Assembly (NCBI GenBank): GCA_039968605.1
Contig: JBDVPM010000008.1
Location: forward strand, 620,001-684,000
DNA length: 64,000 nucleotides
From: Alteripontixanthobacter sp.
GTDB lineage: Bacteria > Pseudomonadota > Alphaproteobacteria > Sphingomonadales > Sphingomonadaceae
Direction: 5' to 3'
Shown here: positions 17,225-26,300 of the stretch, piece by piece
How the letters are laid out: each line of letters opens with the position of its first letter
How positions within the stretch are numbered: the first letter of the stretch is position 1
Program-made: the position numbers and the translations under genes
The notes under the pieces: generated by a model
What the model was told of the DNA's origin: nothing
Seen by the model: only the letters and a program-made list of their open reading frames with translations
The model's database searches: none

Positions 17225-17905
17225 CTATTTTTCTGGAAACCCGACGAACCGCACCGCGTCGTCCGCCGCCTTGCGCCGCGAGACTACGGCATTGGCGGGA
17301 AATGTCTCGTCAGGGAAACCCATCGCAACGCAAATCATGATCACCTGGTCATCCGCGATCCCGGCTTGTTCGCGCACGACCGGGCTTTGCATAATGCCCT
17401 GCGAATTGATCACGCAGCCCAGCCCGCGCGACCAGGCTGCATTGACGAGAGCATTGGTCACCGCGCCGCAATCGAACGGGGCCACATCGCTGCCCAGCAG
17501 ATCGCGGTCGTAAGTGACCACGATGCTGACCGGCGCATCGAACTGGCGGAACCCGCGCAGCACCCAGTCCTTCCGCGCATCCTTGTCATCCCGCTCGATT
17601 CCCATCGCGCCGAACAGCTGCTTGGCAACCTCGATCTGGCGGGCGCGGTGGTCGCCCGACTGTTTATCATGCGTGCGAAACTCGCGGCTGTCGGGAATGC
17701 CGCCGAGGATGCCCTCGACATTACCCTTGCGGATCAGGTCGAGCGGTTCGCCCGATACGACCGCGAAATTCCAGCACTGGTTGTTGAAGCTGGAAGGCGC
17801 ACGCATGGCGAGGTGAAGCACTTCGCGGATCAGTTCCTGCGGTACGGGTTTATCCAGGAAACCCCGGATCGAGCGGCGGCCCAGCACCACCTCGTCATAT
17901 GTCAT
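17225..17905 (-). CDS. Nitroreductase-family FMN oxidoreductase
   Basis: A 226-residue protein with the nitroreductase N-terminus (RRSIRGFLDKPV, then RAPSSFNNQCW) that binds FMN at the dimer interface, and a C-terminal MGFPDE segment. Substrates of the family range from nitroaromatics to quinones and flavins. ATG 17905 is chosen because it begins MTYDEVVLGRRS; the longer frame runs into the dioxygenase gene. It lies 14 bases after the TauD-like gene and is probably cotranscribed with it. Together they suggest catabolism or detoxification of an organic compound, but the compound cannot be named. Confidence 0.88.
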   Translation of the reverse strand: MTYDEVVLGRRSIRGFLDKPVPQELIREVLHLAMRAPSSFNNQCWNFAVVSGEPLDLIRKGNVEGILGGIPDSREFRTHDKQSGDHRARQIEVAKQLFGAMGIERDDKDARKDWVLRGFRQFDAPVSIVVTYDRDLLGSDVAPFDCGAVTNALVNAAWSRGLGCVINSQGIMQSPVVREQAGIADDQVIMICVAMGFPDETFPANAVVSRRKAADDAVRFVGFPEK

Positions 17906-17919
17906 GGAAAAACGGTCTT

Positions 17920-18771
17920 TCAATCTTGGAAGAAAGGTCGGTCGCCGGCGATGGTAACGCGCTCCATCTTGCGCCGCTGGGGGAAGTAATCGCTCACCGC
18001 CAAATGCTGGCAGACGCGATTGTCCCAAAACGCGATCGATCCTTCGCGCCAATGGAAGCGGCACTGAATCTCGGGATCGGCCGCCGTGCTGTAAAGATGG
18101 TCCAGCAGCCAGCGACTTTCCTTGGCGCTCAACCCTTCGATATGGCTGGTGAAGGCAGTGTTCACGTAGAGCGCGCGCTGTCGGGTTTCGGGATGGGTGC
18201 GGATGACCGGATGCCGTTCCGGTGGATAAAGGTCGTGGAGATCCTCGGGCGATTTGCCCAGCCGCTTGGCGAACACCCGGCTGATATCGTGCACCGCCGT
18301 CAGCCCTTCGCAAAACCGCTTCATCTGATCGCTCAGCCCCTGGTAGGCGAGGTGCATATTGGCGAACAATGTGTCCCCGCCCACTTCGGGCACTTCGCGC
18401 GCCAGCAGGATGGAACCGAGCGAAGGTTCCGTGCGCCAGGTGACATCCGAATGCCAGTAATTTTCCTGCCCCCGGCTTTGCGGGCCGTGGGAGATGCGCA
18501 AAACTTCGGGATTGGGTTGGTCCTTCGGCGTGGCCGGATGGACTTCCAGCTCGCCGAAATGACGGGCAAAGGCGATGTGCTGTTCCTGCGTCAGCGATTG
18601 TTCGCGAAAGAAGATCACGCCGTGAGCCAGCAAGGCAGCGCGAATGGCGGGCACATGAACGGCGATGGCGCTGCTGGCGAGATCGATGCCGTGCAGTTCA
18701 GCCCCGATGGCCGGGGTCAGCGGGCGGATATCCAGTGTGGCTGCGCAATCGATTTCTGCCACGCTCGCCAT
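17920..18771 (-). CDS. TauD/TfdA-family 2-oxoglutarate- and Fe(II)-dependent dioxygenase
   Basis: A 283-residue enzyme with the iron facial triad: H107 and D109 in YWHSDVTW, and the distal H256 in NRVCQHLAVSDYF. A following arginine (RRKMERVTI) should bind 2-oxoglutarate. Family members oxidise taurine, alkyl sulfonates or sulfates, 2,4-D and related acids. The central insertion (HLYSTAADPEIQCRFHWREG) is as in TauD proper, but the taurine-binding residues cannot be verified here. No ABC transporter for sulfonates is adjacent, which weakens a strict taurine role. It follows hemA by 4 bases. Confidence 0.9.
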   Translation of the reverse strand: MASVAEIDCAATLDIRPLTPAIGAELHGIDLASSAIAVHVPAIRAALLAHGVIFFREQSLTQEQHIAFARHFGELEVHPATPKDQPNPEVLRISHGPQSRGQENYWHSDVTWRTEPSLGSILLAREVPEVGGDTLFANMHLAYQGLSDQMKRFCEGLTAVHDISRVFAKRLGKSPEDLHDLYPPERHPVIRTHPETRQRALYVNTAFTSHIEGLSAKESRWLLDHLYSTAADPEIQCRFHWREGSIAFWDNRVCQHLAVSDYFPQRRKMERVTIAGDRPFFQD

Positions 18772-18775
18772 TGGA

Positions 18776-19996
18776 TCAGGCAGCCTTCGCCAATTCCATC
18801 TCCATACGGTCCCAGATTTCGCACAAGGCGCCGACCAGTTCGCGCATCATATCTTCGGTATGGGCGGGGCCGGGGGTGAAGCGCAGCCGCTCCGTCCCAC
18901 GCGGCACGGTCGGGAAATTGATCGGCTGCACATACACGCCATACTCGGCCAGCAGAATGTCGCTGATCTTCTTGGCGCGGACCGGGTCGCCCACCATCAG
19001 CGGCACGATATGGGTCACGCTGTCCATCACCGGCAGCCCGGCATCGCGCATCAATTGCTTGAGCGTGGCGGCGGCGGCTTGCTGCGCGTCGCGTTCCTCG
19101 CTGCTGGATTTCAGATGCTTTACCGAAGCTAGCACGCCCGCCACCAGCACCGGGCTGAGCGAGGTGGTGAAGATGAAACCGGGCGCATAGCTGCGGATGC
19201 AGTCCACGATTTTGGCATCGGCCGCGATGTAACCGCCCATCACGCCGAACGCCTTGCCCAGCGTGCCTTCGATAATATCGATTCGGTGTGCCGCTTCGTC
19301 GCGTTCGGAAATGCCGCCGCCGCGTTTGCCATACATGCCCACGGCGTGGACTTCATCGACATAGGTCAGCGCGTTGTACTTATCGCCCAGATCGCAGATT
19401 TCATGCAGCGGCGCGACATCGCCATCCATCGAATAAACCGATTCGAAGGCAATCAGCTTGGGCGTTTCTTCATCCTCGGCAGCCAGCAATTCTTCCAGAT
19501 GCGCCATGTCGTTATGGCGGAAGACGCGCTTCTCGCAGCCGGAATTGCGAATGCCGGCGATCATGCTGGCATGGTTCAGCTCGTCGGAGAAAATCACGCA
19601 GCCGGGCAGCAGTTTGGCGATGGTGGACAGCGTGGCATCGTTGGAGACGTAGCCGCTGGTGAACAGCAAGGCGGTTTCCTTGCCATGCAAATCCGCCAGT
19701 TCCTTCTCCAGCTCGACGTGGAAATGGGTGTTGCCGCCGATATTGCGGGTGCCGCCGCTGCCTGCGCCGACATCGTGCAGCGCACTTTCCATCGCTTCGA
19801 CGACCTTGGGGTGCTGCCCCATGGCGAGGTAATCGTTGGAGCACCATACGGTGATCGGCTTGGGTCCATTATGGCCATGGAAACAGCGCGCATTGGGGTA
19901 GGCGCCCTTGTTGCGCAGGATATCGATAAAGACTCGGTAACGGCCTTCGGAATGAAGCCGGTCGATCGCCTGGTCGAATATGTGGTCGTAATTCAC
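18776..19996 (-). CDS. hemA: 5-aminolevulinate synthase
   Basis: PLP enzyme condensing glycine with succinyl-CoA to 5-aminolevulinate, the first step of haem and bacteriochlorophyll synthesis by the C4 route typical of alphaproteobacteria. The 406-residue protein contains [31 protein letters not shown] and the PLP lysine in EGTLGKAFG. The start is GTG at 19996, with AGGGA about nine bases upstream; it gives the normal N-terminus ([10 protein letters not shown]). Succinyl-CoA is also the end product of the methylmalonyl pathway encoded at 35-47 kb. The tail is short, without a haem-regulatory extension. Confidence 0.96.
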   Translation of the reverse strand: MNYDHIFDQAIDRLHSEGRYRVFIDILRNKGAYPNARCFHGHNGPKPITVWCSNDYLAMGQHPKVVEAMESALHDVGAGSGGTRNIGGNTHFHVELEKELADLHGKETALLFTSGYVSNDATLSTIAKLLPGCVIFSDELNHASMIAGIRNSGCEKRVFRHNDMAHLEELLAAEDEETPKLIAFESVYSMDGDVAPLHEICDLGDKYNALTYVDEVHAVGMYGKRGGGISERDEAAHRIDIIEGTLGKAFGVMGGYIAADAKIVDCIRSYAPGFIFTTSLSPVLVAGVLASVKHLKSSSEERDAQQAAAATLKQLMRDAGLPVMDSVTHIVPLMVGDPVRAKKISDILLAEYGVYVQPINFPTVPRGTERLRFTPGPAHTEDMMRELVGALCEIWDRMEMELAKAA

Positions 19997-20126
19997 CGCA
20001 ATAATCCCTGTTCGCGCTGATCTGTGTGGCCGACCCCTCAAGCCTTGTTATGTGGGCTTATCTAGGCGGGCGATGTGCATTTTGCCACAGCGATCTTTGC
20101 GAATGGTTCGCAAGAAAAGCGCGCAT

Positions 20127-20936
20127 TCAAGCCGTTTTCCCGAAGCGTTCCAGCCGGGTCAGCCCGTATGGTTGCAGGAGCGCCGCAAACGCCGCGCGAT
20201 TGGCAACCGGTCCGCTGGTGAGCAGCGTGTCCGGACCGGCGCGCTCGAACGCCTCTCCACGTGTCAAATCGGCAATGCGCCGGGCGATGCCGCGCGATCC
20301 GTCCACCAGCTTCACCTGCGGCCCAAGTTCCGCCCCGAGTTCATCGGCCAACAGCGGAAAATGGGTGCAGGCCAGCACTACGGTATCGATCGCCTCGCCG
20401 CCATCATGTGCGCGCAGCTGCGATACGGCGTTGGCGATGATGGCCGGGTCGGGCGCCTCGCCATGCAGCTTGGACTCTGCGGCGATCACCAGGCCGGGCG
20501 CGGCATGGCGGATCAGGCGTTTATCCGCGGCAAATTCAGCCTCCAGCCGGTCGACATAGACCTGCCGGATCGTCGCCTGCGTGCCGAGCAAGCCGATTGT
20601 GCCGGTTTGCGTTAATGCAGCAGCCGGCTTGATCGCCGGGACGGTGCCCACGATCGGTATCTCCAGCACTTCGCGCACCATTCCCAGCGCGATGGTGGAG
20701 GCGGTGTTGCAGGCAATGCAGGCAAGGCGCGGGCGGTAACGCTCGCTCAACCGGCCCAGCAATCCCGCCACTCGCGCGGCTATTTCCGCTTCGGTTTTTT
20801 CGCCATAGGGCAGGGCAGCGGTGTCCGCGAAATAGAGGATCGGTGCCTCGGGCAGCAGCTTGCGCAGCTCCCCCAGCACGGTCAGCCCGCCCACACCGGA
20901 ATCGAACAGCAGGATCGGGGCGGTCGAATCGGTCAA
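20127..20936 (-). CDS. murI: Glutamate racemase
   Basis: Cofactor-independent racemase making D-glutamate for peptidoglycan. The two catalytic cysteines are present: C76 in IACNTAS and C190 in LACTHFPLL, with the usual FDSGVGGLTV at the N-terminus. The length is 269 residues from the TTG at 20936, preceded by GGAG seven bases upstream. The frame continues far upstream, but only as shadow sequence antisense to plsY, so the long version is rejected. It is divergent from plsY with a 114-base gap holding both promoters. Confidence 0.94.
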   Translation of the reverse strand: MTDSTAPILLFDSGVGGLTVLGELRKLLPEAPILYFADTAALPYGEKTEAEIAARVAGLLGRLSERYRPRLACIACNTASTIALGMVREVLEIPIVGTVPAIKPAAALTQTGTIGLLGTQATIRQVYVDRLEAEFAADKRLIRHAAPGLVIAAESKLHGEAPDPAIIANAVSQLRAHDGGEAIDTVVLACTHFPLLADELGAELGPQVKLVDGSRGIARRIADLTRGEAFERAGPDTLLTSGPVANRAAFAALLQPYGLTRLERFGKTA

Positions 20937-21050
20937 AAGGAAAACTCCGTCGCCCGCACGCACATGGCAGACATTATTTGCTTGGCGCGCAGCGCTAGAA
21001 GAAAAACGGGTGCTTCGACAAGCTTGGTACGAACGGTTAAGTGACGAATC

Positions 21051-21629
21051 ATGGATATCGCACTCGCATTGCTGCTCGGTTACGCCTTCGGATCGATCCC
21101 CTTCGGCCTGATCCTCACTCGCCTGGCCGGGCTGGGCGATGTGCGCCAGCAAGGAAGCGGCAATATCGGCGCGACCAACGTGCTGCGCACCGGCAACAAG
21201 GCATTGGCAGGCGCAACGTTGCTGCTCGATCTGGCGAAGGGATTGGCGCCCGTGCTGCTGGCATGGCAGTATTTTCCCGAAACGGTCGGTTTTGCAGCGC
21301 AGGGCGCGATATTGGGGCATTGTTTTCCGGTCTGGCTCGGCTTCAAAGGCGGCAAGGGGGTCGCGACATTGGCAGGCGTGTGCTTCGGCATCGGCTGGCC
21401 GGTTGGCGCGGCTTACGCGGTGACATGGCTGGGAATGCTGGCGGTCACCCGGATCAGTTCGCTCGCCGGAATGACCGCCGCCGCGATCGCCCCGGTGGCC
21501 GCCTGGTTTACCGGCTTTCCCGAGCTTGCGCCGCATCTTGCGCTGATTGCAGTGCTCATCCTGTGGCTGCACCGCGCCAATATTGCACGGCTGCGGGCAG
21601 GTACGGAGCCGAAGGTCGGCGCGAAATGA
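21051..21629 (+). CDS. plsY: Acyl-phosphate:glycerol-3-phosphate acyltransferase
   Basis: Inner-membrane enzyme that acylates glycerol 3-phosphate from acyl phosphate, the first step of phospholipid synthesis. The 192-residue protein has about five hydrophobic segments and the three family motifs: GSGNIGATNVLRTGNK, HCFPVWLGFKGGKGVAT and, in the last third, the loop before the final helix. Length and motifs are standard. Its stop overlaps the dprA start by four bases (ATGA), a pairing often seen in alphaproteobacteria. Confidence 0.96.
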   Translation: MDIALALLLGYAFGSIPFGLILTRLAGLGDVRQQGSGNIGATNVLRTGNKALAGATLLLDLAKGLAPVLLAWQYFPETVGFAAQGAILGHCFPVWLGFKGGKGVATLAGVCFGIGWPVGAAYAVTWLGMLAVTRISSLAGMTAAAIAPVAAWFTGFPELAPHLALIAVLILWLHRANIARLRAGTEPKVGAK

Positions 21630-22717
21630 CGCTGAGCCAGGGCGAGGCTTTCGCCCGCATTCGTCTGCTGCGATCACCCAATATCGGCCCGGTCAGCTAC
21701 GCGCAGCTACTCGCCCGTTTCGGCAGTGCGGCAGAGGCGCTGGACGCGCTGCCGGATTTGGCAAAGGGCGGTAAACGCCACTACCGCGCCGCGCCGAAAG
21801 ACCGGATCGAACGCGAAATCGACGCGACCCGCAAAGTGGGCGGGCGGTATCTGTTTCACGATCAACCCGATTATCCGGCGCTGCTGTCGGCGATCGACGG
21901 CGCACCGCCGATCATCACCTATCGCGGCGATATGCGGCTGGCATCCAGGCCATGCGTGGCGATGGTGGGCGCGCGCAATTGTTCTGCCGCCGCGGTGAAG
22001 CTGGCGCGCGAATTCGCGACTGCGCTGGTGGAGGCCGGATTCGCGGTTGTCTCCGGCCTGGCGAGGGGGATCGACGGTGCGGCCCATGAAGGGGCGTTTC
22101 CCGGAACGATCGGGGTCATCGCCAGTGGGCTGGATATCGCCTATCCACCGCAACATGCCGAGCTTCAGGAACGGATCGCGACCGAGGCGCTGCTACTGGC
22201 CGAACAGCCCCCCGGCACCGAGCCGCGCGGCAGCCACTTCCCCAGCCGCAATCGCATCATTGCAGGGCTGGCTGCGGGAACGCTGGTGGTGGAGGCTGCC
22301 CCCAAATCGGGCAGCCTGATCACCGCCCGGCTGGCGGGAGAGGCCGGACGCGAGGTCATGGCGATCCCCGGCAGCCCGCTCGACGCGCGCAGCCAGGGCT
22401 GCAACCATTTGATCCGCGAGGGCGGGGTGCTCGTGCAGGCGCCGGAAGATGTGGTGGAATTGCTGAGCGATTTCGACGGCAACCCGCGCAGCAAATTCCG
22501 CGAAGCCGCTGCCGCTTTCGATTATGCACCGGAGGAATTGGCCGAGGCGGAACCTGCCGATATCGCCAGCCTGCTCACCACCGCGCCGGTTGGGGTGGAT
22601 GAGTTGATCCGGCAATCGGGTGAAAGCGCGGCGGCTGTGCAACTGGCGCTGCTGGAGTTGGAAATAAGTGGCGCGTTGACGCGGCACGCAGGTGGGAAGG
22701 TAAGTGTGAATGGATAA
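21626..22717 (+). CDS. dprA: DNA-processing protein DprA
   Basis: Binds incoming single-stranded DNA and loads RecA during natural transformation. The 363-residue protein has an N-terminal SAM-like segment (SPNIGPVSY), the Rossmann core (VGARNCS, SGLARGIDGAAHEGA, FPSRNRIIAGL) and a C-terminal winged-helix-like part (VGVDELIRQSGESAAAVQLA). Start ATG 21626 overlaps the plsY stop. The 3' end overlaps the next membrane protein gene by 8 bases. Presence of dprA does not by itself prove competence. Confidence 0.95.
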   Translation: MTLSQGEAFARIRLLRSPNIGPVSYAQLLARFGSAAEALDALPDLAKGGKRHYRAAPKDRIEREIDATRKVGGRYLFHDQPDYPALLSAIDGAPPIITYRGDMRLASRPCVAMVGARNCSAAAVKLAREFATALVEAGFAVVSGLARGIDGAAHEGAFPGTIGVIASGLDIAYPPQHAELQERIATEALLLAEQPPGTEPRGSHFPSRNRIIAGLAAGTLVVEAAPKSGSLITARLAGEAGREVMAIPGSPLDARSQGCNHLIREGGVLVQAPEDVVELLSDFDGNPRSKFREAAAAFDYAPEELAEAEPADIASLLTTAPVGVDELIRQSGESAAAVQLALLELEISGALTRHAGGKVSVNG

Positions 22718-23435
22718 GCGCCGCCTCGAACTCGACAGCCTGTTGAATGCAACATTCGAAATTGTGCGTCGCTACAAGGTGACTGTGCTGGCCTGGTTTG
22801 CGGTGTTTGTCGCCTTGGATTCGGGCTTCGGCGCATTTCTGGAGTACGTAGTGTGGTCGGATTTCAATTTCGGCATGGAAGAGACGCTCGATTTTGGTTG
22901 GGCCTTCTGGCTGCCTTTGATCGCGTACATGTTAGTCTATTGGTTCCTGATAGTTATGGCGTGCCGTTCGTTGCTTGCTGCGGGCAAGTCCGATTTTGTG
23001 GCCGAGCGATTGCCGGACGGGTCACGCGTGCTGGTCGCATTCTTTGCTTATTTTGTGGCCACGCTGGCATTGTACATCGGCCTTCTGTTCTTGATAGTCC
23101 CCGGTGTTTTCGCCTTAGTCCGTTGGGCTTTCGTCATTCCATATGCGCTGGACCGCCAAGTAAATTTAAATGAAGCGTTGTCGCAATCATCCAACTTGGC
23201 GAAGGGCTCGGGTTGGCCCATTTTGATAGCATATGTCTTGTTTGTCGTGCCGACCTTGGTCGCCAGTTTTGCAGTGAGTGACCTCGCTTCACGCGGAGAA
23301 GTCTGGCTTCTCATATCCACGGTAGGCAGTGCGGTGTTGAATTCGATTTCCACCATACTGACCATCTCCATGAGCATCGCCGCCTACCGCGAACTTATGC
23401 CTGACAAGGCCGAACTCAGCGAAGTCTTCACTTAA
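22710..23435 (+). CDS. Multi-pass membrane protein of unknown function
   Basis: A 241-residue protein with about five or six hydrophobic segments (around residues 26-45, 66-86, 105-140, 170-190 and 200-225). The layout, with LYIGLLFLIVPGVFALVRW and an ALSQSSNLAKG loop, resembles the membrane domain found in glycerophosphodiester phosphodiesterases and related integral proteins without the catalytic part. It overlaps the dprA end by 8 bases, so its ribosome site lies inside dprA. Codon use looks less GC-biased than its neighbours. No enzymatic motif is visible and I do not assign a function. Confidence 0.72.
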   Translation: MDKRRLELDSLLNATFEIVRRYKVTVLAWFAVFVALDSGFGAFLEYVVWSDFNFGMEETLDFGWAFWLPLIAYMLVYWFLIVMACRSLLAAGKSDFVAERLPDGSRVLVAFFAYFVATLALYIGLLFLIVPGVFALVRWAFVIPYALDRQVNLNEALSQSSNLAKGSGWPILIAYVLFVVPTLVASFAVSDLASRGEVWLLISTVGSAVLNSISTILTISMSIAAYRELMPDKAELSEVFT

Positions 23436-23510
23436 CCACTTGACCCCGCCGCCAAACCGACCCCACCCTCGCGTACGCATACACACACGTAAGGACTGCT
23501 TTCCTCCACC

Positions 23511-26099
23511 ATGCAACTCGTCATCGTCGAATCGCCAGCCAAGGCGAAGACCATCGAAAATTATCTCGGCAAGGACTTCAAGGTTCTCGCCAGCTACGGC
23601 CATGTCCGCGATCTGCCGCCCAAGGATGGCAGCGTGCGGCCGGATGAGGATTTTGCGATGGACTGGGAGCTCTATCGCGACAAGCAGAAGCGTTTCAAGG
23701 AGATCGCCGATGCCGCGAAGGGAGCCGAGCGGCTGGTGCTCGCGACCGACCCCGACCGCGAGGGCGAGGCGATCAGCTGGCACATCCGCGAGCTTCTGGC
23801 GAAGAGGAAGCTGTTACCGGAGAAGGTCGATCGGGTAGCGTTCAACGCTATCACCAAGGCTGCTGTGACCGAAGCCATGGGCAAACCGCGCCAGCTCGAT
23901 ACCGATCTGGTCGACGCCTATCTGGCTCGCCGTGCGCTTGACTACCTGTTCGGCTTTACCCTGTCGCCGGTGCTGTGGCGCAAGTTGCCGGGTGCGAAAT
24001 CGGCAGGCCGGGTGCAGTCCGTCGCCCTACGGATTATTGTCGAGCGCGAGCGTGAAATCGAGGCATTCAAGGCGGATGAATATTGGTCCATCGTCGCCAA
24101 GCTGGTGCAGGACGGGACCGAATTCGAAGCGCGACTGGTCCGGTATGATGGCAACAAACTGGACAAGCTGAGCCTCGGCAAGGAAGGCGCCGCGATGGAG
24201 GCCAGGGCCAAGGTCGAGAACGCGCCTTTCACGATCGAGGAGGTCGAGACCAAGCCGCTCAAGCGCCACCCGTCGCCGCCTTTCACCACCTCGACCCTGC
24301 AGCAGGAGGCGAGCCGCAAGCTGGGCTACAATGCCAGCCATACCATGCGGCTGGCGCAATCGCTGTATGAGGCGGGCGCGATCACCTATATGCGGACCGA
24401 TGGCGTGCAGATGGATGGCAGCGCCATTTCCGCCTGCCGCAAGGCAGTGAGCGAGCGTTACGACGGGCATTACCTCCCTGAAAAGCCGCGCCATTACTCG
24501 ACCAAGGCGAAGAACGCTCAGGAAGCGCACGAGGCGATCCGTCCGACCAGTTTTGTAAAAGACCGCGCCGGCACGGGCGACGAGGCCAAGCTCTATTCGC
24601 TGATATTCAAGCGCGCGATGGCCAGCCAGATGGCCTCTGCCAGCCTCGAGCGGACCACCATCACGCTGCGCGATCCGGCGGGGCTGCATGAGCTTCGCGC
24701 CACTGGGCAGGTGGTGAAGTTCCCTGGCTTCCTCGCCGTCTATCAGGAAGGCCGCGACGATTCCGATGATGACGAATCCGGCCTATTGCCGCAAATGGCC
24801 AAGGGCGATCGGCCTGCCAAGAAGGCGGTTGAGGCGAACCAGCATTTCACCCAGCCGCCACCGCGCTTCTCCGAAGCGAGCCTGGTGAAGCAACTGGAGG
24901 AGCACGGCATTGGCCGCCCCTCCACCTACGCATCCACCATCCAGACGCTGCGCGACCGCGACTATGTGCGGATGGAGAAAAACCGTTTCTTCGCAGAGGA
25001 AAGCGGGCGGTTGCTGACAGCGTTTCTGGAGCGCTTCTTCCCGCAATATGTCGCTTACGAATATACGGCGGGGCTGGAAGACGAGCTGGATGTCGTCTCC
25101 GACGGACGCGAGGCTTATAAGGTTTTGCTCGCCAAGTTCTGGAAGGACTTCAAGCCCAAGACCGACGAGGTGATGGAGTTCAAACCCTCCGAAGTTTCCG
25201 AGCAGCTGGACGAGTTCCTGTCCGACTACCTCTTCCCCGAACGCGCCGACGACAAGCCGCCGCGCTTCTGCCCGCTCTGCGACAAGGAAGGGCGCGAGGG
25301 TGGACGCTTGGCGCTGCGCGGCGGCAAATACGGCGCGTTCATCGCCTGCGCCAACTATCCCGAATGCAAATTCACTCGCCGTTTCGCCCAACCGGGGGCG
25401 GATGGCGAGGACGCCGCCGAAGACACGGTATTGGGCCAGGATCCGGACACCGGCCTGCCGGTCGAACGCAAGACCGGACGGTTCGGGCCTTATGTTCAGC
25501 TGGGCGAAGGCAAGGAGGCCAAGCGGGCCAGCATCCCCAAGGATCTCGACGAATTCGACCTGGAATGGGCGCTCAAGCTGCTGCATCTGCCGCGTATCGT
25601 CGGCCAACATCCCGAAACCGGTAACGATATCGAAGCTGCGATAGGCCGATACGGCCCCTATCTGCGCCATGACGGGAAATATGCTAAGCTGACCAGCACG
25701 CGCGACGTGTTCGATACCGGCATGAACGCTGCGGTCACATTGCTGGCCGAAGCAGCCAATCGCAAGGGTGGCGGGCGGCAGAAAGCCGAACCGATCAAGA
25801 CCTTCAAGGAACACCCCACCAGTGGCGGCGAGATGAAGGTTCTGCCGGGCCGCTACGGCCCCTATGTCACCGATGGCACGACCAATGCGACCATTCCGAA
25901 GGATGTGAAGCCGGAGGACGTTACCGAGGAACAGGCCATCGCCTTGATCGATGCGCGCGTGGCGAAGGGTCCGGCGAAAAAGAAGAGCAAGAAGGCCGCG
26001 CCAAAGAAGAAGGCTGCGCCGAAAAGGAAAGCTGCGGCGAAAAAGAAAGCACCAGCGAAGAAAAAGGCACCGGCGGAGAAAGAGGCCGCGGCCAAGTGA
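23511..26099 (+). CDS. topA: DNA topoisomerase I (type IA)
   Basis: Relaxes negative supercoils by cutting one strand through a 5'-phosphotyrosine. The 862-residue protein starts with the TOPRIM domain (VIVESPAKAKT, DPDREGEAISWH) and has catalytic Tyr293 in AITYMRTDG. One four-cysteine zinc finger follows (CPLC then CANYPEC, about residues 586-622), then three degenerate C-terminal repeats with the shared core GRYGPY/GRFGPY. The last 45 or so residues are a lysine/alanine/proline tail built from AAPKKK-like units, typical of alphaproteobacterial TopA and probably a DNA-binding tail. A GTGA overlap links it to a small basic gene. Confidence 0.97.
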   Translation: MQLVIVESPAKAKTIENYLGKDFKVLASYGHVRDLPPKDGSVRPDEDFAMDWELYRDKQKRFKEIADAAKGAERLVLATDPDREGEAISWHIRELLAKRKLLPEKVDRVAFNAITKAAVTEAMGKPRQLDTDLVDAYLARRALDYLFGFTLSPVLWRKLPGAKSAGRVQSVALRIIVEREREIEAFKADEYWSIVAKLVQDGTEFEARLVRYDGNKLDKLSLGKEGAAMEARAKVENAPFTIEEVETKPLKRHPSPPFTTSTLQQEASRKLGYNASHTMRLAQSLYEAGAITYMRTDGVQMDGSAISACRKAVSERYDGHYLPEKPRHYSTKAKNAQEAHEAIRPTSFVKDRAGTGDEAKLYSLIFKRAMASQMASASLERTTITLRDPAGLHELRATGQVVKFPGFLAVYQEGRDDSDDDESGLLPQMAKGDRPAKKAVEANQHFTQPPPRFSEASLVKQLEEHGIGRPSTYASTIQTLRDRDYVRMEKNRFFAEESGRLLTAFLERFFPQYVAYEYTAGLEDELDVVSDGREAYKVLLAKFWKDFKPKTDEVMEFKPSEVSEQLDEFLSDYLFPERADDKPPRFCPLCDKEGREGGRLALRGGKYGAFIACANYPECKFTRRFAQPGADGEDAAEDTVLGQDPDTGLPVERKTGRFGPYVQLGEGKEAKRASIPKDLDEFDLEWALKLLHLPRIVGQHPETGNDIEAAIGRYGPYLRHDGKYAKLTSTRDVFDTGMNAAVTLLAEAANRKGGGRQKAEPIKTFKEHPTSGGEMKVLPGRYGPYVTDGTTNATIPKDVKPEDVTEEQAIALIDARVAKGPAKKKSKKAAPKKKAAPKRKAAAKKKAPAKKKAPAEKEAAAK

Positions 26100-26278
26100 G
26101 CAAGGACCGCTTCGAGCGCCACAAGCAACCCTGGACCGGGGAGGAAGCTGGCAAACTACGCTCCCTCGCCGCGAAGGGAATGGGCCTGAAGCAGATCGCC
26201 AAGGCGCTCAACCGTAGCGAAGAATCGACCAAGAGCTTCGCCAAATCGAACAAGGTGAAGGTCGCGAAGAAGCGTTAG
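26096..26278 (+). CDS. Small basic helix-turn-helix-like protein
   Basis: A 60-residue protein starting with GTG inside the topA stop (GTGA), hence very probably cotranslated with topA. It has a Myb/SANT-like pattern: PWTGEEAGKLRSLAAKG, then GLKQIAKALNRSEESTKS, and a basic tail ending VAKKR. This looks like a short DNA-binding helix-turn-helix of the kind that reads W-T-x-E-E, comparable to GcrA-type N-termini. Function is unknown. The tight link to topA suggests a chromosome-structure role, which is inference. Confidence 0.7.
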   Translation: MSKDRFERHKQPWTGEEAGKLRSLAAKGMGLKQIAKALNRSEESTKSFAKSNKVKVAKKR

Positions 26279-26300
26279 ATCGCAGGCCGGGAGGGGCCGG

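Noticed and set aside
20937-21677. N-terminal extension of murI to 516 residues
   Set aside because: The extra 247 residues are antisense to plsY; the TTG with GGAG upstream gives the normal racemase length.
25976-26097. Lysine-rich repeats at the topA end as an independent repeat element
   Set aside because: Explained as the coding sequence of the usual alphaproteobacterial TopA basic tail.
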